Below are positions 44,328 to 54,943 of a stretch of 64,000 nucleotides of DNA, in pieces (the first letter of the stretch is position 1; each line of letters starts with the position of its first letter). Origin of the DNA: Pseudomonas sp. GGS8 (lineage in GTDB: Bacteria; Pseudomonadota; Gammaproteobacteria; Pseudomonadales; Pseudomonadaceae); NCBI RefSeq assembly GCF_024168645.1, contig NZ_JALJWF010000001.1:4095501-4159500 (forward strand), given 5' to 3'. The position numbers and the translations under genes are program-made. The notes beneath the pieces were generated by a model that saw only the letters and a program-made list of their open reading frames with translations, searched no databases and had not been told where the DNA came from.

Positions 44328-45077
44328 ATGGCTCGAGTTTTACCCCGTTTTACCCTGCACATTCGCCGTCATTGCTTGCTGCTGATCAGCCTGTCGACGC
44401 TCTTCGCCAGTGGGTGCAGCCATCAGCCGGGCAACGATGTCATCAGCCAGTTTCGCAATGGCAAACCTCAGGAATTCCTCCAGACCAGCGTCGACCGCAT
44501 GGCGACCCTGACCATGCGCGATAACCTGGAAAGCCTCTACCTGCTGATGAACAAGCTCTACCTGCGCAACCCGCAGGAGCTGAAAAAATCCGGCTTCCTC
44601 GATGTCGGCACAGCAGAAAAACAAGTGCGCATGGCCATCGAACAGCAAGAGCCGCTGCCCACCCTCGGCGGCAAAAAAGACCTCGCCGCGCTGAGCTTCG
44701 CCATGAGTCCGGAATTTCTCGGCGACCGGGTCGGCGCGTTCATCTATGCCATCGGCAGCATGCTGGTGACGGCGCATGGCAACCGGCTGGAGTTCTACAT
44801 GACGGACGATCTCAACCCGACCTTCGTCAGCAATGCCGCGCGCAACATCGAGAAAGCCACCTGGATCTTGAGCCAGCGGCAAAACAAGCAGGGCGAGCCC
44901 TTACTGTTCTCCAACGAAATCTCGGAGGAGGGCAGCAACCTGAGTTTTGCCGTGGAGTTCGGCAAGATCGTCGCGCGGCTGGACCTGCTGACCCAGATGC
45001 TCGACGAGCGGTACCGGCGGATCGGCCTCAACTACGCCCAGAGTTTGCTGTTTTTGAACTTTTTGCCGGTGCAGTAA
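44328..45077 (+). CDS. Probable lipoprotein of unknown function
   Basis: A 249-residue protein. After a basic N-terminus a hydrophobic stretch (LLLISLSTLFASGCSHQPG) ends in a lipobox-like ASGC, suggesting an outer- or inner-membrane lipoprotein. The rest is helical and soluble, with NPQELKKSGFLDVGTAEKQV and SNAARNIEKATWILSQRQNKQG. I do not recognise a family. ATG 44328 is used because the open frame before it is not protein-like. It is divergent from galM. Confidence 0.75.
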   Translation: MARVLPRFTLHIRRHCLLLISLSTLFASGCSHQPGNDVISQFRNGKPQEFLQTSVDRMATLTMRDNLESLYLLMNKLYLRNPQELKKSGFLDVGTAEKQVRMAIEQQEPLPTLGGKKDLAALSFAMSPEFLGDRVGAFIYAIGSMLVTAHGNRLEFYMTDDLNPTFVSNAARNIEKATWILSQRQNKQGEPLLFSNEISEEGSNLSFAVEFGKIVARLDLLTQMLDERYRRIGLNYAQSLLFLNFLPVQ

Positions 45078-45105
45078 TTCGAGGCGTGAACCCAATCCCT
45101 GTGAG

Positions 45106-45132
45106 AGTGAGCTTTTGTGGGAGCTGGCTTGA
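45106..45132. repeat. Degenerate REP half-units
   Basis: GAGAGTGAGCTTTTGTGGGAGCTGGCTTGA looks like two overlapping decayed units of the GTGGGAGC family. There is no opposing arm nearby. Confidence 0.5.
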
Positions 45133-45255
45133 GGGCGGATCGCTGTTCCAAATCGGTGAATTGGCATAACGATAGACCGCATCGATATATGTGGTTATAA
45201 GAAAAATCGCTATGCTGCTGACCGGTTTGTTTCCTGCGAATTTCTGGGCGTATTA

Positions 45256-46041
45256 ATGGATTTCGGTAGTTTCGGGTTGGTCGTGGCAGGTCTGGTGGTC
45301 GGCTTTATCGTCGGCATGACCGGGGTTGGGGGCGGTTCGTTGATGACGCCGATCCTGCTGTGGTTCGGCGTTAATCCGGCCACGGCGGTGGGCACGGACT
45401 TGCTGTACGCGGCCATTACCAAATCCAGTGGTGTGCTGGTTCATCGCAAGAACAAGAACATCGACTGGGCGATTACCGGTTGGCTGACCCTCGGCAGTGT
45501 GCCGGCGGTGGCGCTGACACTGTGGTTTTTGAGCCGCTTGCAGACCTCACCCGAAGCGATGAACGCCGTCATCAAACAGGCGCTGGGCTTCGTATTGTTC
45601 GCCACGGCATTGGCGATCTTCTTCAAGAAGCGCTTGCTCGATTTCGCCCACAAACGGGCGGGCGGCCACTACAACCCCAGCGGCTCCCGGTTAAATGCAC
45701 TGACCGTGATCACTGGTCTGGTCCTGGGCACCATGGTGGCCCTGACTTCCATCGGCGCCGGCGCTCTGGGCACCGTTGCGCTGTTCATCCTGTATCCGCT
45801 GCTGCCCACTCGTCGTCTGGTCGGCACCGAAATCGCTCACGCGGTGCCCCTGACCCTGGTCGCTGGCCTGGGCCACGCGAGCATGGGCAACATGGACTGG
45901 CATGTGTTGGGCTTCCTGCTGGTCGGTTCGTTGCCGGGGATCTACCTGGGCAGCCATCTGACCGGGCGTATCTCCGACGAACTGCTGCGTCCGTGCCTGG
46001 CCACCATGCTGGTGCTGATCGGCTACAAACTGGCGTTCTGA
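45256..46041 (+). CDS. TSUP family permease (TauE/SafE type)
   Basis: A 261-residue inner-membrane protein with about eight hydrophobic segments. The family pattern GFIVGMTGVGGGSLMTPILLWFGV opens the protein and a second half repeat is seen at VLGTMVALTSIGAGALGTVALF. TauE/SafE permeases move sulfite, sulfoacetate or other small anions; the substrate here is unknown. It overlaps the VOC gene tail-to-tail by 19 bp. Confidence 0.9.
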   Translation: MDFGSFGLVVAGLVVGFIVGMTGVGGGSLMTPILLWFGVNPATAVGTDLLYAAITKSSGVLVHRKNKNIDWAITGWLTLGSVPAVALTLWFLSRLQTSPEAMNAVIKQALGFVLFATALAIFFKKRLLDFAHKRAGGHYNPSGSRLNALTVITGLVLGTMVALTSIGAGALGTVALFILYPLLPTRRLVGTEIAHAVPLTLVAGLGHASMGNMDWHVLGFLLVGSLPGIYLGSHLTGRISDELLRPCLATMLVLIGYKLAF

Positions 46042-46418
46042 TCCGATACCGCTTCCCGAGTAAAAATCTCCAGCAAGTGCCCGTCCGGGTCATCGAAATA
46101 CACCCGCCGGCCATCGGCGTAATCATTGATCTCGTTCGGCCGCTGCTTGCCAGGATCGGCCCACCACGGCTGTTTGAGCGCCTGCAGGCGAGCGAAGGCC
46201 GCATCGAAGTCGTCGTCGCCAATCAAGAACGCATAGTGCTGGGACGCGATGGGCGGGTCGTTGTTGTAGAAATCCAGCGACACCCCGTTATCGAATTTGA
46301 CGACCAGCATCGGCCCGAACGGCTCGGGATCGGGCAGGTCAAGCAGATCAGTCAGGTAGCGTGCCGAAACCTGTTTGTCACGGCACCAGACGATGGTGTG
46401 GTTCAACTGAGCGCTCAT
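46023..46418 (-). CDS. VOC-superfamily (glyoxalase-like) protein
   Basis: A 131-residue protein of the vicinal oxygen chelate fold: LNHTIVWCRDKQVSARYLTDLL at the start, ALKQPWWADPGKQR, RRVYFDDPDGHLLEIFT at the end with the usual terminal Glu ligand. These proteins bind metals in dioxygenases, glyoxalases or resistance proteins; no substrate is indicated. It is monocistronic. Confidence 0.9.
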   Translation of the reverse strand: MSAQLNHTIVWCRDKQVSARYLTDLLDLPDPEPFGPMLVVKFDNGVSLDFYNNDPPIASQHYAFLIGDDDFDAAFARLQALKQPWWADPGKQRPNEINDYADGRRVYFDDPDGHLLEIFTREAVSDQNASL

Positions 46419-46582
46419 GGCGAAACCCTCACGGTGAATCAGCTATGAGATTAGCTCAGGCTGTTGCGCAATGACCGCCCTGACCTAAGCTTGGGCAAGG
46501 CGGAACACAATCGCGGTGCATCGCCCACAACGATCACCGCGATGCGCAATCATTAGAGCGTGGATATCAAAAGGAGATGCGC

Positions 46583-47140
46583 ATGCTCATCAGGTCTTTG
46601 ACCCTGGCTACTCTGCTGGCTTTCGTCGGTCCTTCATTCGCCGCCGATGACGATTCCCCTCTGGTTAAAGACGTGGGCCGGGCTCGCCCCCTGATTGTCA
46701 TTGCACCCAGCACCGTTGACCCCGTCTGGGTGAACCTGAAAAAGTCACTGGAGGATCCTGCCAACAAGCCGGGCGTCGCCCAGCGCAACATCAAGGTGTA
46801 TAGCGTGCTGAACATGTTCGGTCAGCTCGATGGCAAGGATCTGGGCCAGCAAGACACCATGGCGTTGATCCGCTCGCTGAACCTCGGTGCCGGGGCTTTG
46901 CCCAAAGTCATTCTGTTGGGCAAGGACGGCGAGAAGAAACTCGAGAGTTCAGGAGTTGAGTCGAAATCGGTCGATCTGAAGAAAATCTTTGACACCATCG
47001 ACCAACTACCAGCCGCTGAGAAAGAAGCGACGGTACCTACCCCCGCGCCGGTGGCTGAAGTTGCACCGGTCAAAGGCACAAAAGGCAAACCGGCGAAGCC
47101 CGCAAAACCCGCCAAACCCCCTGAGATGCCGGATGATTGA
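46583..47140 (+). CDS. Exported DUF4174-like protein with Lys-Pro-Ala tail
   Basis: A 185-residue exported protein. The signal peptide covers about residues 1-20 (LATLLAFVGPSFA-AD). The central part has a thioredoxin-like DUF4174 layout (RPLIVIAPSTVDPVWVNLKKSL, LPKVILLGKDGEKKLESSG). The C-terminus repeats KPAKPAKPAKPPE. Start ATG 46583 is preferred since AAGGAG is 7 bases before it; the ATG at 46577 overlaps that site. Its function is unknown. Confidence 0.8.
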   Translation: MLIRSLTLATLLAFVGPSFAADDDSPLVKDVGRARPLIVIAPSTVDPVWVNLKKSLEDPANKPGVAQRNIKVYSVLNMFGQLDGKDLGQQDTMALIRSLNLGAGALPKVILLGKDGEKKLESSGVESKSVDLKKIFDTIDQLPAAEKEATVPTPAPVAEVAPVKGTKGKPAKPAKPAKPPEMPDD

Positions 47141-47209
47141 CTGAACTTTTGTGGTGAGGAAGGGGGCCCCCGTTGGCCCGCGGAGCAGGCCTCAAATTCC
47201 CGGTAAACG

Positions 47210-47242
47210 ATGGGCGACCTCAACAGGTCGCCCATTTTGTTT
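47210..47242 (+). terminator. Rho-independent terminator
   Basis: ATGGGCGACCT (47210-47220) and AGGTCGCCCAT (47225-47235) form an 11-bp stem with a CAAC loop, followed by TTTTGTTT. It ends the DUF4174-like gene. Confidence 0.85.
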
Positions 47243-47253
47243 GCCTCATGTAT

Positions 47254-47295
47254 CCGTAGCAGCTGCCGAGCTCGCGAGCTCGGCAGCTGCTACGG
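47254..47295. repeat. 42-bp perfect palindrome
   Basis: CCGTAGCAGCTGCCGAGCTC... reads the same on both strands for 42 bases with no spacer; the two halves are 47254-47274 and 47275-47295. It stands 12 bp after the preceding terminator tract and 14 bp before the ampC stop. The GCAGCTGC(T/C) words are a known Pseudomonas repeat type, but this copy is exactly symmetrical. Confidence 0.85.
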
Positions 47296-47309
47296 GGCGT
47301 CACCCTCGG

Positions 47310-48623
<1,314 letters not shown>

Positions 48624-49496
48624 ATGATTCGACCTCATCTGCCGCTGAATGCGCTGCGTGCTTTCGAAGCTTCGGCGCGCCATTTGAGCTTCACCCGGGC
48701 GGCGGTGGAGTTATGTGTCACCCAGGCGGCGGTGAGTCATCAGGTCAAAAGCCTTGAAGCCCAGCTTAACGTGACCTTGTTCAAACGCCTGCCGCGCGGC
48801 CTGATGCTGACCAGCGAAGGTGAAACTCTGCTGCCGGTGTTGCGCGAGTGCTTTGACCGGATCGCCGAAACCTTGGGGCGTTTCGAGGGCGGGCATTTTC
48901 GTGAGGTGCTGACGGTGGGCGCCGTGGGGACTTTCGCGGTCGGTTGGCTGTTGCCACGATTGGCGGACTTTCAGAAGAAACATCCGTTCATAGATTTGCG
49001 CCTGTCGACCAACAACAACCGGGTGGACGTGGCAGCCGAAGGCCTGGATTACGCCATTCGCTTTGGCGCGGGGGCGTGGCACGGGATTGAAGCGGTGCGG
49101 TTGATCGAGGCGCCGCTGTCGGTGCTCTGCGTGCCAGAGATCGCCCGGCAATTGCATACGCCAGCCGATTTGTTGCAGCAAACGCTGTTGCGCTCCTATC
49201 GCACGGACGAGTGGCCTGAGTGGTTTCAGGCGGCCTGTCTTTCGGCCCATGCCGTGCTGCCCCGGAGTATCGTCTTCGACTCGTCGCTGGCGATGATGGA
49301 AGCGGCGTTGCAAGGTGCAGGCGTTGCCTTGGCGCCACCGTTGATGTTCTCCCGGCAACTGGCGGCGGACGCGATCCGGCAACCGTTCGCCATAGAGATC
49401 ACCACCGGCAGCTACTGGCTGACCCGCCTGCAGTCGCGTCCTGAAACCTCAGCGATGGCGGCGTTCAAGGACTGGTTGCTGCACGCTTCGCTTTAA
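48624..49496 (+). CDS. ampR: LysR-family regulator of ampC
   Basis: A 290-residue LysR-type activator. The helix-turn-helix (about 20-45) is in FEASARHLSFTRAAVELCVTQ and is followed by AAVSHQVKSLEAQL, then a periplasmic-binding-protein-like effector domain (LTVGAVGTFAVGWLLPRL). It closely resembles P. aeruginosa AmpR, which responds to muropeptides and switches on ampC. The divergent position next to ampC supports the name. The C-terminus is a little shorter than in P. aeruginosa. Confidence 0.94.
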   Translation: MIRPHLPLNALRAFEASARHLSFTRAAVELCVTQAAVSHQVKSLEAQLNVTLFKRLPRGLMLTSEGETLLPVLRECFDRIAETLGRFEGGHFREVLTVGAVGTFAVGWLLPRLADFQKKHPFIDLRLSTNNNRVDVAAEGLDYAIRFGAGAWHGIEAVRLIEAPLSVLCVPEIARQLHTPADLLQQTLLRSYRTDEWPEWFQAACLSAHAVLPRSIVFDSSLAMMEAALQGAGVALAPPLMFSRQLAADAIRQPFAIEITTGSYWLTRLQSRPETSAMAAFKDWLLHASL

Positions 49497-49505
49497 TACA
49501 AAACC

Positions 49506-49656
49506 CTGTGGGAGCGGGCTTGTGTGGCGAGGGGGCTTGCCCCCGTTGGAGTGCGCAGCACTCCCAATGCCATCACCGGGTTTTGTCTGAAAGAACCGAT
49601 TAGCCACTTTTGCGACTGCTTCGCAGTCGAACGGGGGCAAGCCCCCTCGCCACACA
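49506..49656. repeat. Long dyad element (copy D) nested behind a short REP unit
   Basis: A short unit CCTGTGGGAGCGGGCTTG (49506-49523) abuts TGTGGCGAGGGGGCTTGCCC, whose complement closes at about 49656. Left hairpin GGAGTGC-GCA-GCACTCC and right hairpin CGACTGC-TTC-GCAGTCG are both fully paired. It lies after ampR and before the convergent gudD. Confidence 0.85.
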
Positions 49657-49689
49657 GGCTCTCCACAGGCTTGCGGTGCTTTCAGAAGC

Positions 49690-51033
49690 CTAGCGCACCA
49701 GGCACGGCCGCTTGTTATCGAACGTCCACCCCGGAATCAGAAACTGCATCGCCACGCTGTCATCCCGCGCGCCCAATCCCATGCCTTTGTACAGCTCATG
49801 GGCCTTGGCCAGTTGGTCCACATCCAGCTCAACCCCCAGGCCAGGTTTCTTCGGCACCTGCACGCAACCGTCGACGATTTGCAGCGGCGCCTTGGTCAGG
49901 CGCTGGCCGTCCTGCCAGATCCAGTGGGTGTCGATGGCGGTAATTTCGCCGGGTGCGGCGGCCGCGACGTGGGTGAACATGGCCAGGGAAATATCGAAGT
50001 GGTTGTTGGAATGCGAGCCCCAGGTCAGGCCCCATTCGTGGCACATCTGCGCCACCCGCACCGAACCCTGCATGGTCCAGAAGTGCGGGTCGGCCAACGG
50101 AATGTCCACCGACTGCAACTGGATCGCGTGGCCCATTTCCCGCCAGTCGGTGGCGATCATGTTGGTCGCGGTTTTCAGGCCCGTGGCCCGACGAAACTCC
50201 GCCATGACTTCACGGCCCGAGTAACCGTTTTCCGCTCCACACGGGTCTTCGGCGTAAGCCAGAACATGGTGCTGATCCCGGCACAGGCGGATCGCCTCCT
50301 TGAGCGACCAGGCGCCATTCGGGTCGAGGGTGATGCGTGCATGAGGGAAGCGCTCGGCGAGGGCGGTGACCGCTTCGATTTCCTCGTCGCCGCTCAACAC
50401 GCCGCCCTTGAGTTTGAAGTCCTTGAAGCCATAGCGGGCGTGGGCGGCTTCTGCCAGGCGCACCACGGCGTCGGCGCTCATGGCTTTTTCGTGACGCACG
50501 CGGAACCAGTCATTGTCGGCGTCCGGTTCACCGCGATACGCCAGATCGGTTTCGTTGCGATCACCGACGTAAAACAGGTAGCCGAGCATCTTCACTTCGT
50601 CGCGCTGCTGGCCTTTGCCGAGCAACGCGGCGACCGGCACGTCCAAGTGCTGACCGAGCAAGTCGAGCAGGGCGGCTTCCAGGCCGGTGACCGCGTGAAT
50701 GGTGATGCGCAGGTCGAACGTCTGCAAACCGCGACCGCCGGCATCGCGATCGGCGAAAGTCTGGCGCACCTGATTGAGAATCTTCTGGTAGGTGCCGATC
50801 GGGCTACCGACCACCAGTGAACGCGCGTCTTCCAGAGTCTGGCGAATGCGCTCGCCGCCGGGTACTTCGCCGACACCGGTGTGACCGGCGTTGTCCTTGA
50901 GGATTACGATGTTGCGGGTGAAAAACGGGCCGTGGGCGCCGCTCAGATTGAGCAGCATGCCATCGTGGCCGGCCACCGGCACTACTTGCATGCTGGTGAT
51001 GATCGGGGCTTTTGCGGCTTCTTGTGGGTTCAT
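49690..51033 (-). CDS. gudD: Glucarate dehydratase
   Basis: A 447-residue enolase-superfamily enzyme that dehydrates D-glucarate (and often L-idarate) to 5-dehydro-4-deoxyglucarate. The catalytic KxK is in DFKLKGG, metal ligands in [14 protein letters not shown] and the Asn of TNMIATD, and the catalytic His in [11 protein letters not shown]. The N-terminal cap has [17 protein letters not shown] 51033 has AAGGA upstream. It follows gudP by 24 bp on the same strand, forming a gudPD operon. Confidence 0.95.
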   Translation of the reverse strand: MNPQEAAKAPIITSMQVVPVAGHDGMLLNLSGAHGPFFTRNIVILKDNAGHTGVGEVPGGERIRQTLEDARSLVVGSPIGTYQKILNQVRQTFADRDAGGRGLQTFDLRITIHAVTGLEAALLDLLGQHLDVPVAALLGKGQQRDEVKMLGYLFYVGDRNETDLAYRGEPDADNDWFRVRHEKAMSADAVVRLAEAAHARYGFKDFKLKGGVLSGDEEIEAVTALAERFPHARITLDPNGAWSLKEAIRLCRDQHHVLAYAEDPCGAENGYSGREVMAEFRRATGLKTATNMIATDWREMGHAIQLQSVDIPLADPHFWTMQGSVRVAQMCHEWGLTWGSHSNNHFDISLAMFTHVAAAAPGEITAIDTHWIWQDGQRLTKAPLQIVDGCVQVPKKPGLGVELDVDQLAKAHELYKGMGLGARDDSVAMQFLIPGWTFDNKRPCLVR

Positions 51034-51057
51034 GCTCTTGTCCTTTAAAACCAATGT

Positions 51058-52404
51058 TCAGGCGTGATTTGGCGCGGGTTTGCCCAGTGCAACGGCCGGT
51101 GCGGGTTTCGGTTTATTGCGTGCGGCGAAGACGATGATCGCGGCGATGATCGAGGTGGCGGCCAGACCGTACAGTCCACCCTGAATCGAGCCGGTGTGCT
51201 CTTCCAGCAAGCCGAAGGTGGTCGGCGCCACGAAGCCGCCGAGGTTGCCCACCGAGTTGATCAGCGCGATCACGCCGGCGGCGATCCGCGCATCCAGGTA
51301 GGCCTGGGGAATCGGCCAGAACAGCGACGAGGCGGACTTGAAGCCCAATGCGGCGAAGCAAATGGCGACGAAGGCGAAGATCGGCCCGCCGGTGGTGGAC
51401 ATGAACATCCCCGCCGCAGCGATCAGCAGGGCCGCGGCGACCCAGGCTTGCTGGTGTTTCCACTTGGCCGACAGCGAAGCGAAGGCGTACATGCCGACGA
51501 TCGACAGCAACCATGGAATCGAGTTGAACAAGCCGACCTGAATGTCGCTCAGCTCGCCCATTTTCTTGATGATGCTCGGCAGCCAGAAGGTTGCGGCATA
51601 GATGGACAATTGAATGAAGAAGTAGATCAGGCAGAACAGGATGATCTGGCGGTCCTTAAGCAGCGTGCCCAGCGACGGTTTGATCGGTGTCGCGGCTTCG
51701 CGGGCCAGTTGTTCGTCATCAATGGTTTTGACCAGCGCGTCCTGTTCAGCAAGAGTCAGCCATTTGGCGTCGTGGGGTTTGGAGTCCAGCCAGAACCAGA
51801 CGAACACGCACAGCCCGACCGAGAACAGGCCTTCAATGAAGTACATCCACTGCCAGCCGTGCATGCCCAGACCGTTGATTTGCAGCAGCAGCCCGGACAG
51901 CGGGCCGGAGATCAGCGACGCAATCGCCGAGCCGCTGAGGAAGATCGCAATCGCTTTGCCACGCTCCACGCCGGGCAGCCAGCGGGTGAAGTAATAGATC
52001 ACCCCGGGAAAGAACCCGGCTTCCGCCACACCGAGCAGAAACCGCAGGATGTAGAAGTGGGTTTCGTTCTGGATGAACGCCATGCAGGCGGCCACCAAGC
52101 CCCAGGTCAGCATGATGCGGGTCAGCCAGATTCGTGCGCCGACTTTTTGCAGGAGGATGTTGGAGGGGACTTCGAACAGCGCGTAACCGATGAAGAACAG
52201 GCCGGCACCGAGGCCGTAGGCGGCAGCGCCAATCCCTAGGTCATGTTCCATGTGGGCGCGGACGAAGCCGATGTTCACACGGTCGATGTAGTTGACGATG
52301 AACATGATCACGAACAGCGGCAGGACGTGGCGTTTCACTTTCGAGATGGCGGACTTCAGGACTGAATCGGCGCCATCGCTCATCCCGGGTATGGATGTAT
52401 TCAC
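51058..52404 (-). CDS. gudP: Glucarate/galactarate MFS transporter
   Basis: A 448-residue anion:cation symporter of the MFS with about 12 hydrophobic segments; FVIMFIVNYIDRVNIGFVRAHM opens the protein and FFPGVIYYFTRWLPGVERGKA is the conserved loop. It imports D-glucarate for GudD encoded immediately downstream. A GTG at 52404 with GGGAG 8 bases upstream is preferred; an earlier GTG at 52419 would precede that site. Tricarballylate or galactonate relatives exist, but gudD gives the role. Confidence 0.9.
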   Translation of the reverse strand: MNTSIPGMSDGADSVLKSAISKVKRHVLPLFVIMFIVNYIDRVNIGFVRAHMEHDLGIGAAAYGLGAGLFFIGYALFEVPSNILLQKVGARIWLTRIMLTWGLVAACMAFIQNETHFYILRFLLGVAEAGFFPGVIYYFTRWLPGVERGKAIAIFLSGSAIASLISGPLSGLLLQINGLGMHGWQWMYFIEGLFSVGLCVFVWFWLDSKPHDAKWLTLAEQDALVKTIDDEQLAREAATPIKPSLGTLLKDRQIILFCLIYFFIQLSIYAATFWLPSIIKKMGELSDIQVGLFNSIPWLLSIVGMYAFASLSAKWKHQQAWVAAALLIAAAGMFMSTTGGPIFAFVAICFAALGFKSASSLFWPIPQAYLDARIAAGVIALINSVGNLGGFVAPTTFGLLEEHTGSIQGGLYGLAATSIIAAIIVFAARNKPKPAPAVALGKPAPNHA

Positions 52405-52468
52405 TTGTTTTTCTCCCACTCGTTATTGTTATGCGGGGTGTGGCTGGGTGTTGTGTTGTTGATAGACA

Positions 52469-52610
52469 TCATACAACTTGATTTTTTGATTCGACAAGCG
52501 CCGCAGTCCAATAAAATGGCTATTTATTTGCAGGTTGCTATGCTTTTTCTAGTCGGGTGTGGAGGTGTGATAGCGCTTCAGGGGTCGAGTTGTTGAGTGT
52601 TGTCATACAA
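52469..52610. promoter_or_regulatory. GntR-type operator and half site between gudP and its regulator
   Basis: TTGTCATACAA (52600-52610) fits TNGTNNNACNA exactly. A half site, TCATACAACTT, lies at 52469-52479. The divergent gudP promoter and the regulator promoter share this 283-bp region, so the regulator probably represses both. Confidence 0.65.
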
Positions 52611-52687
52611 GTTTGCTGCTATTTTCTGAAGATTCCAGTCGATCCCGGTGCTAGGATCCGGATAGCCCCGCTTTACGGATAATCACC

Positions 52688-53404
52688 ATGCAAGAAGACA
52701 TCGACGCACCTGCCCGCAAGCGCTCCCACAACCTGGCCCATGACCTGGTGGCCAAGCTGACCCAGAGCATTCTGCTCGGCCAGATGCTGCCGGGGGAAAA
52801 GCTGCCGTCGGAGAACTCGATTGTTCAGGAGCATGGGGTCAGCCGCACGGTGGTGCGCGAGGCGATTTCGAAATTGCAGGCTTCAGGGCTGGTGGAAACC
52901 CGTCACGGCATCGGCACCTTTGTCATCGAGCGTGCGCCGGAGCAGGGGTTGCGGCTGAATGTCGATACCGCGCTGGGGGTGCGCAGTATTCTGGAGTTGC
53001 GCATGGGTCTGGAAACCCAGGCCGCCGCGCTGGCAGCGGTGCGTCGCACCGATCAGCACTTGGCGCAGATGCGTGAAGCGCTGGACGACTATCAAAGCTT
53101 GCTGGCCAACAACGACAGCTGCGTCGAGGCCGATAAACGCTTCCATCTGCTGATCGCCGAAGCTACCGGAAACGTGTGCTTCACCGAGATCATGCAGCAC
53201 TTGGGCAATGCGATGATACCCCGCACCCGCGTCAATGCCGCCGAGCGCGGGTCAACGGATTTGAGCAAGCTGGGGCAACTCGCCAACCTCGAACACGAGG
53301 CGATTCTCAACGCCATCAGGCGCCAGGATCCGGATGCGGCGCGGGCGGCGATGTGGTTGCACCTGACCAACAGCCGCGACCGCTTTTCGGCGGGAGGCAG
53401 TTGA
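52688..53404 (+). CDS. FadR/FCD-type GntR transcriptional regulator
   Basis: A 238-residue repressor. The winged helix (about 15-80) has LPSENSIVQEHGVSRTVVREA and GLVETRHGIGTFV; a helical FCD effector domain (about 95-220) has the metal-ligand layout D...FH...A and EHEAILNAIRRQDPDAARAAMWLHL. Its place, divergent from gudPD, suggests control of glucarate use, the role that GntR-type sugar-acid regulators such as GudR/GguR play in other proteobacteria. The name is left open. Confidence 0.88.
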   Translation: MQEDIDAPARKRSHNLAHDLVAKLTQSILLGQMLPGEKLPSENSIVQEHGVSRTVVREAISKLQASGLVETRHGIGTFVIERAPEQGLRLNVDTALGVRSILELRMGLETQAAALAAVRRTDQHLAQMREALDDYQSLLANNDSCVEADKRFHLLIAEATGNVCFTEIMQHLGNAMIPRTRVNAAERGSTDLSKLGQLANLEHEAILNAIRRQDPDAARAAMWLHLTNSRDRFSAGGS

Positions 53405-53440
53405 TTTGTCAGTGACCTGTGGGAGCGGGCTCGATGATTT

Positions 53441-54766
53441 TTAGCTCACGGCAACATCGCGCATCAGCAATCCATAACGCAAATCCACCGCGTCCGGTAT
53501 TGGCAAATACACTGTGTGCCCGTCCCCGGGTGCCACTTCAATCGCCTCGCCTCTGACGTTCTGCAGTTGATGCAGGTCGAAGTGGAAGTTGCCCTTGGGC
53601 GTCATCAGTTCTATGTGATCGCCCAGGCCAAAACGATTCTTCACCCGTACCTCGGCCAGCCGGTCACGGCGTTCGCCGGTCAACTCCCCAACGAACTGTT
53701 GGCGCTCTGAAACCGAGCTGCCGTTCTGGTAGTTCTGGTATTCGTCATGCACGTGCCGGCGCAGAAAACCCTCGGTGTAGCCGCGCTGAGCGAGGGACTC
53801 CAGGTCAGTCATCAAGCTGCGATCGAACACTCGGCCAGCTACCGCATCATCGATCGCGCGGCGGTAAACCTGGGTGGTGCGCGCGCAATAGAAATGCGAT
53901 TTGGTCCGGCCTTCGATCTTCAGTGAGTGCACGCCCATCTGCGTCAGGCGCTCGACGTGCTGGACGGCGCGCAGGTCCTTGGCGTTCATGATGTAGGTGC
54001 CGTGCTCATCCTCGAAGGCCGGCATCAGTTCGCCGGGACGATTGGCCTCTTGCAACAGGAACACCTGATCGGTCGGCGTGCCGATGCCCAGGGTCGGTTC
54101 TGGCCCGAATTGCTGCACGATCTCGCCGAGTTGATTTTCGCTGGCCGGTGTCGCCGCGTATTTCCAGCGACAGGCATTGGTGCAGCTGCCCTGATTGGCG
54201 TCACGCTTGTTCATGTAACCCGACAACAGGCAGCGCCCGGAATAGGCCATGCACAACGCGCCGTGCACAAACACTTCCAGCTCCATCGCCGGGACGTGCT
54301 GGCGGATTTCGGCGATTTCTTCCAGCGACAGTTCGCGGGACAGGATGATCCGGCTCAAGCCCTGTTGCTGCCAGAACTCGACGCTGGCCCAGTTCACCGT
54401 ATTGGCTTGCACCGACAGGTGGATCGGCATCTGCGGGAAGTGCCGACGCACCAGCATGATCAGGCCGGGATCGGACATGATCAGCGCGTCCGGCGCCATG
54501 CCGATCACCGGCTCCAGATCCTTGAGAAACGTTTTCAGCTTGGCGTTGTGCGGGGCGATGTTTACCACGACATAGAAGCGCTTGCCCTGAGCCTGGGCCT
54601 CGCTGATGCCAAGCGCGAGGTTGGCGTGATCGAATTCGTTGTTGCGCACTCGCAGGCTGTAGCGCGGCTGGCCGGCGTACACCGCGTCGGCGCCATAGGC
54701 GAAGGCATAACGCATGTTTTTCAGGGTGCCGGCAGGGGCGAGCAGTTCCGGGGGAATGAGTGGCAT
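53441..54766 (-). CDS. trhP: tRNA 5-hydroxyuridine modification protein (U32 peptidase family)
   Basis: A 441-residue protein close to E. coli TrhP (YegQ): ELLAPAGTLKNMRYAFAYGA, SLRVRNNEFDHANLALG, FVHGALCMAYSGRCLLSGY and GSCTNACRW. The cysteines in ALCM, GRCL and SCTNACRW probably hold an iron-sulfur cluster. TrhP uses prephenate-derived chemistry to hydroxylate U34 of some tRNAs. Start ATG 54766 gives the family length; ATGs at 54778 and 54805 are possible. Its partner TrhO is not nearby. Confidence 0.93.
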   Translation of the reverse strand: MPLIPPELLAPAGTLKNMRYAFAYGADAVYAGQPRYSLRVRNNEFDHANLALGISEAQAQGKRFYVVVNIAPHNAKLKTFLKDLEPVIGMAPDALIMSDPGLIMLVRRHFPQMPIHLSVQANTVNWASVEFWQQQGLSRIILSRELSLEEIAEIRQHVPAMELEVFVHGALCMAYSGRCLLSGYMNKRDANQGSCTNACRWKYAATPASENQLGEIVQQFGPEPTLGIGTPTDQVFLLQEANRPGELMPAFEDEHGTYIMNAKDLRAVQHVERLTQMGVHSLKIEGRTKSHFYCARTTQVYRRAIDDAVAGRVFDRSLMTDLESLAQRGYTEGFLRRHVHDEYQNYQNGSSVSERQQFVGELTGERRDRLAEVRVKNRFGLGDHIELMTPKGNFHFDLHQLQNVRGEAIEVAPGDGHTVYLPIPDAVDLRYGLLMRDVAVS

Positions 54767-54943
54767 GGCGCAGGTCATGGCAGTGTCGATCGCAAAAGCC
54801 GGCAAGGGTAAGCGGCTTGCCCACGGAGGTTATTGATCTGGATCTATGCTTGAGCAATAAACAGATGGCACTCGCGCGAACCGTGGCGGACTAAACATAA
54901 GGACGCGAATTTACGCCCCCCTGTGCAATGGCATGGACCGGAC

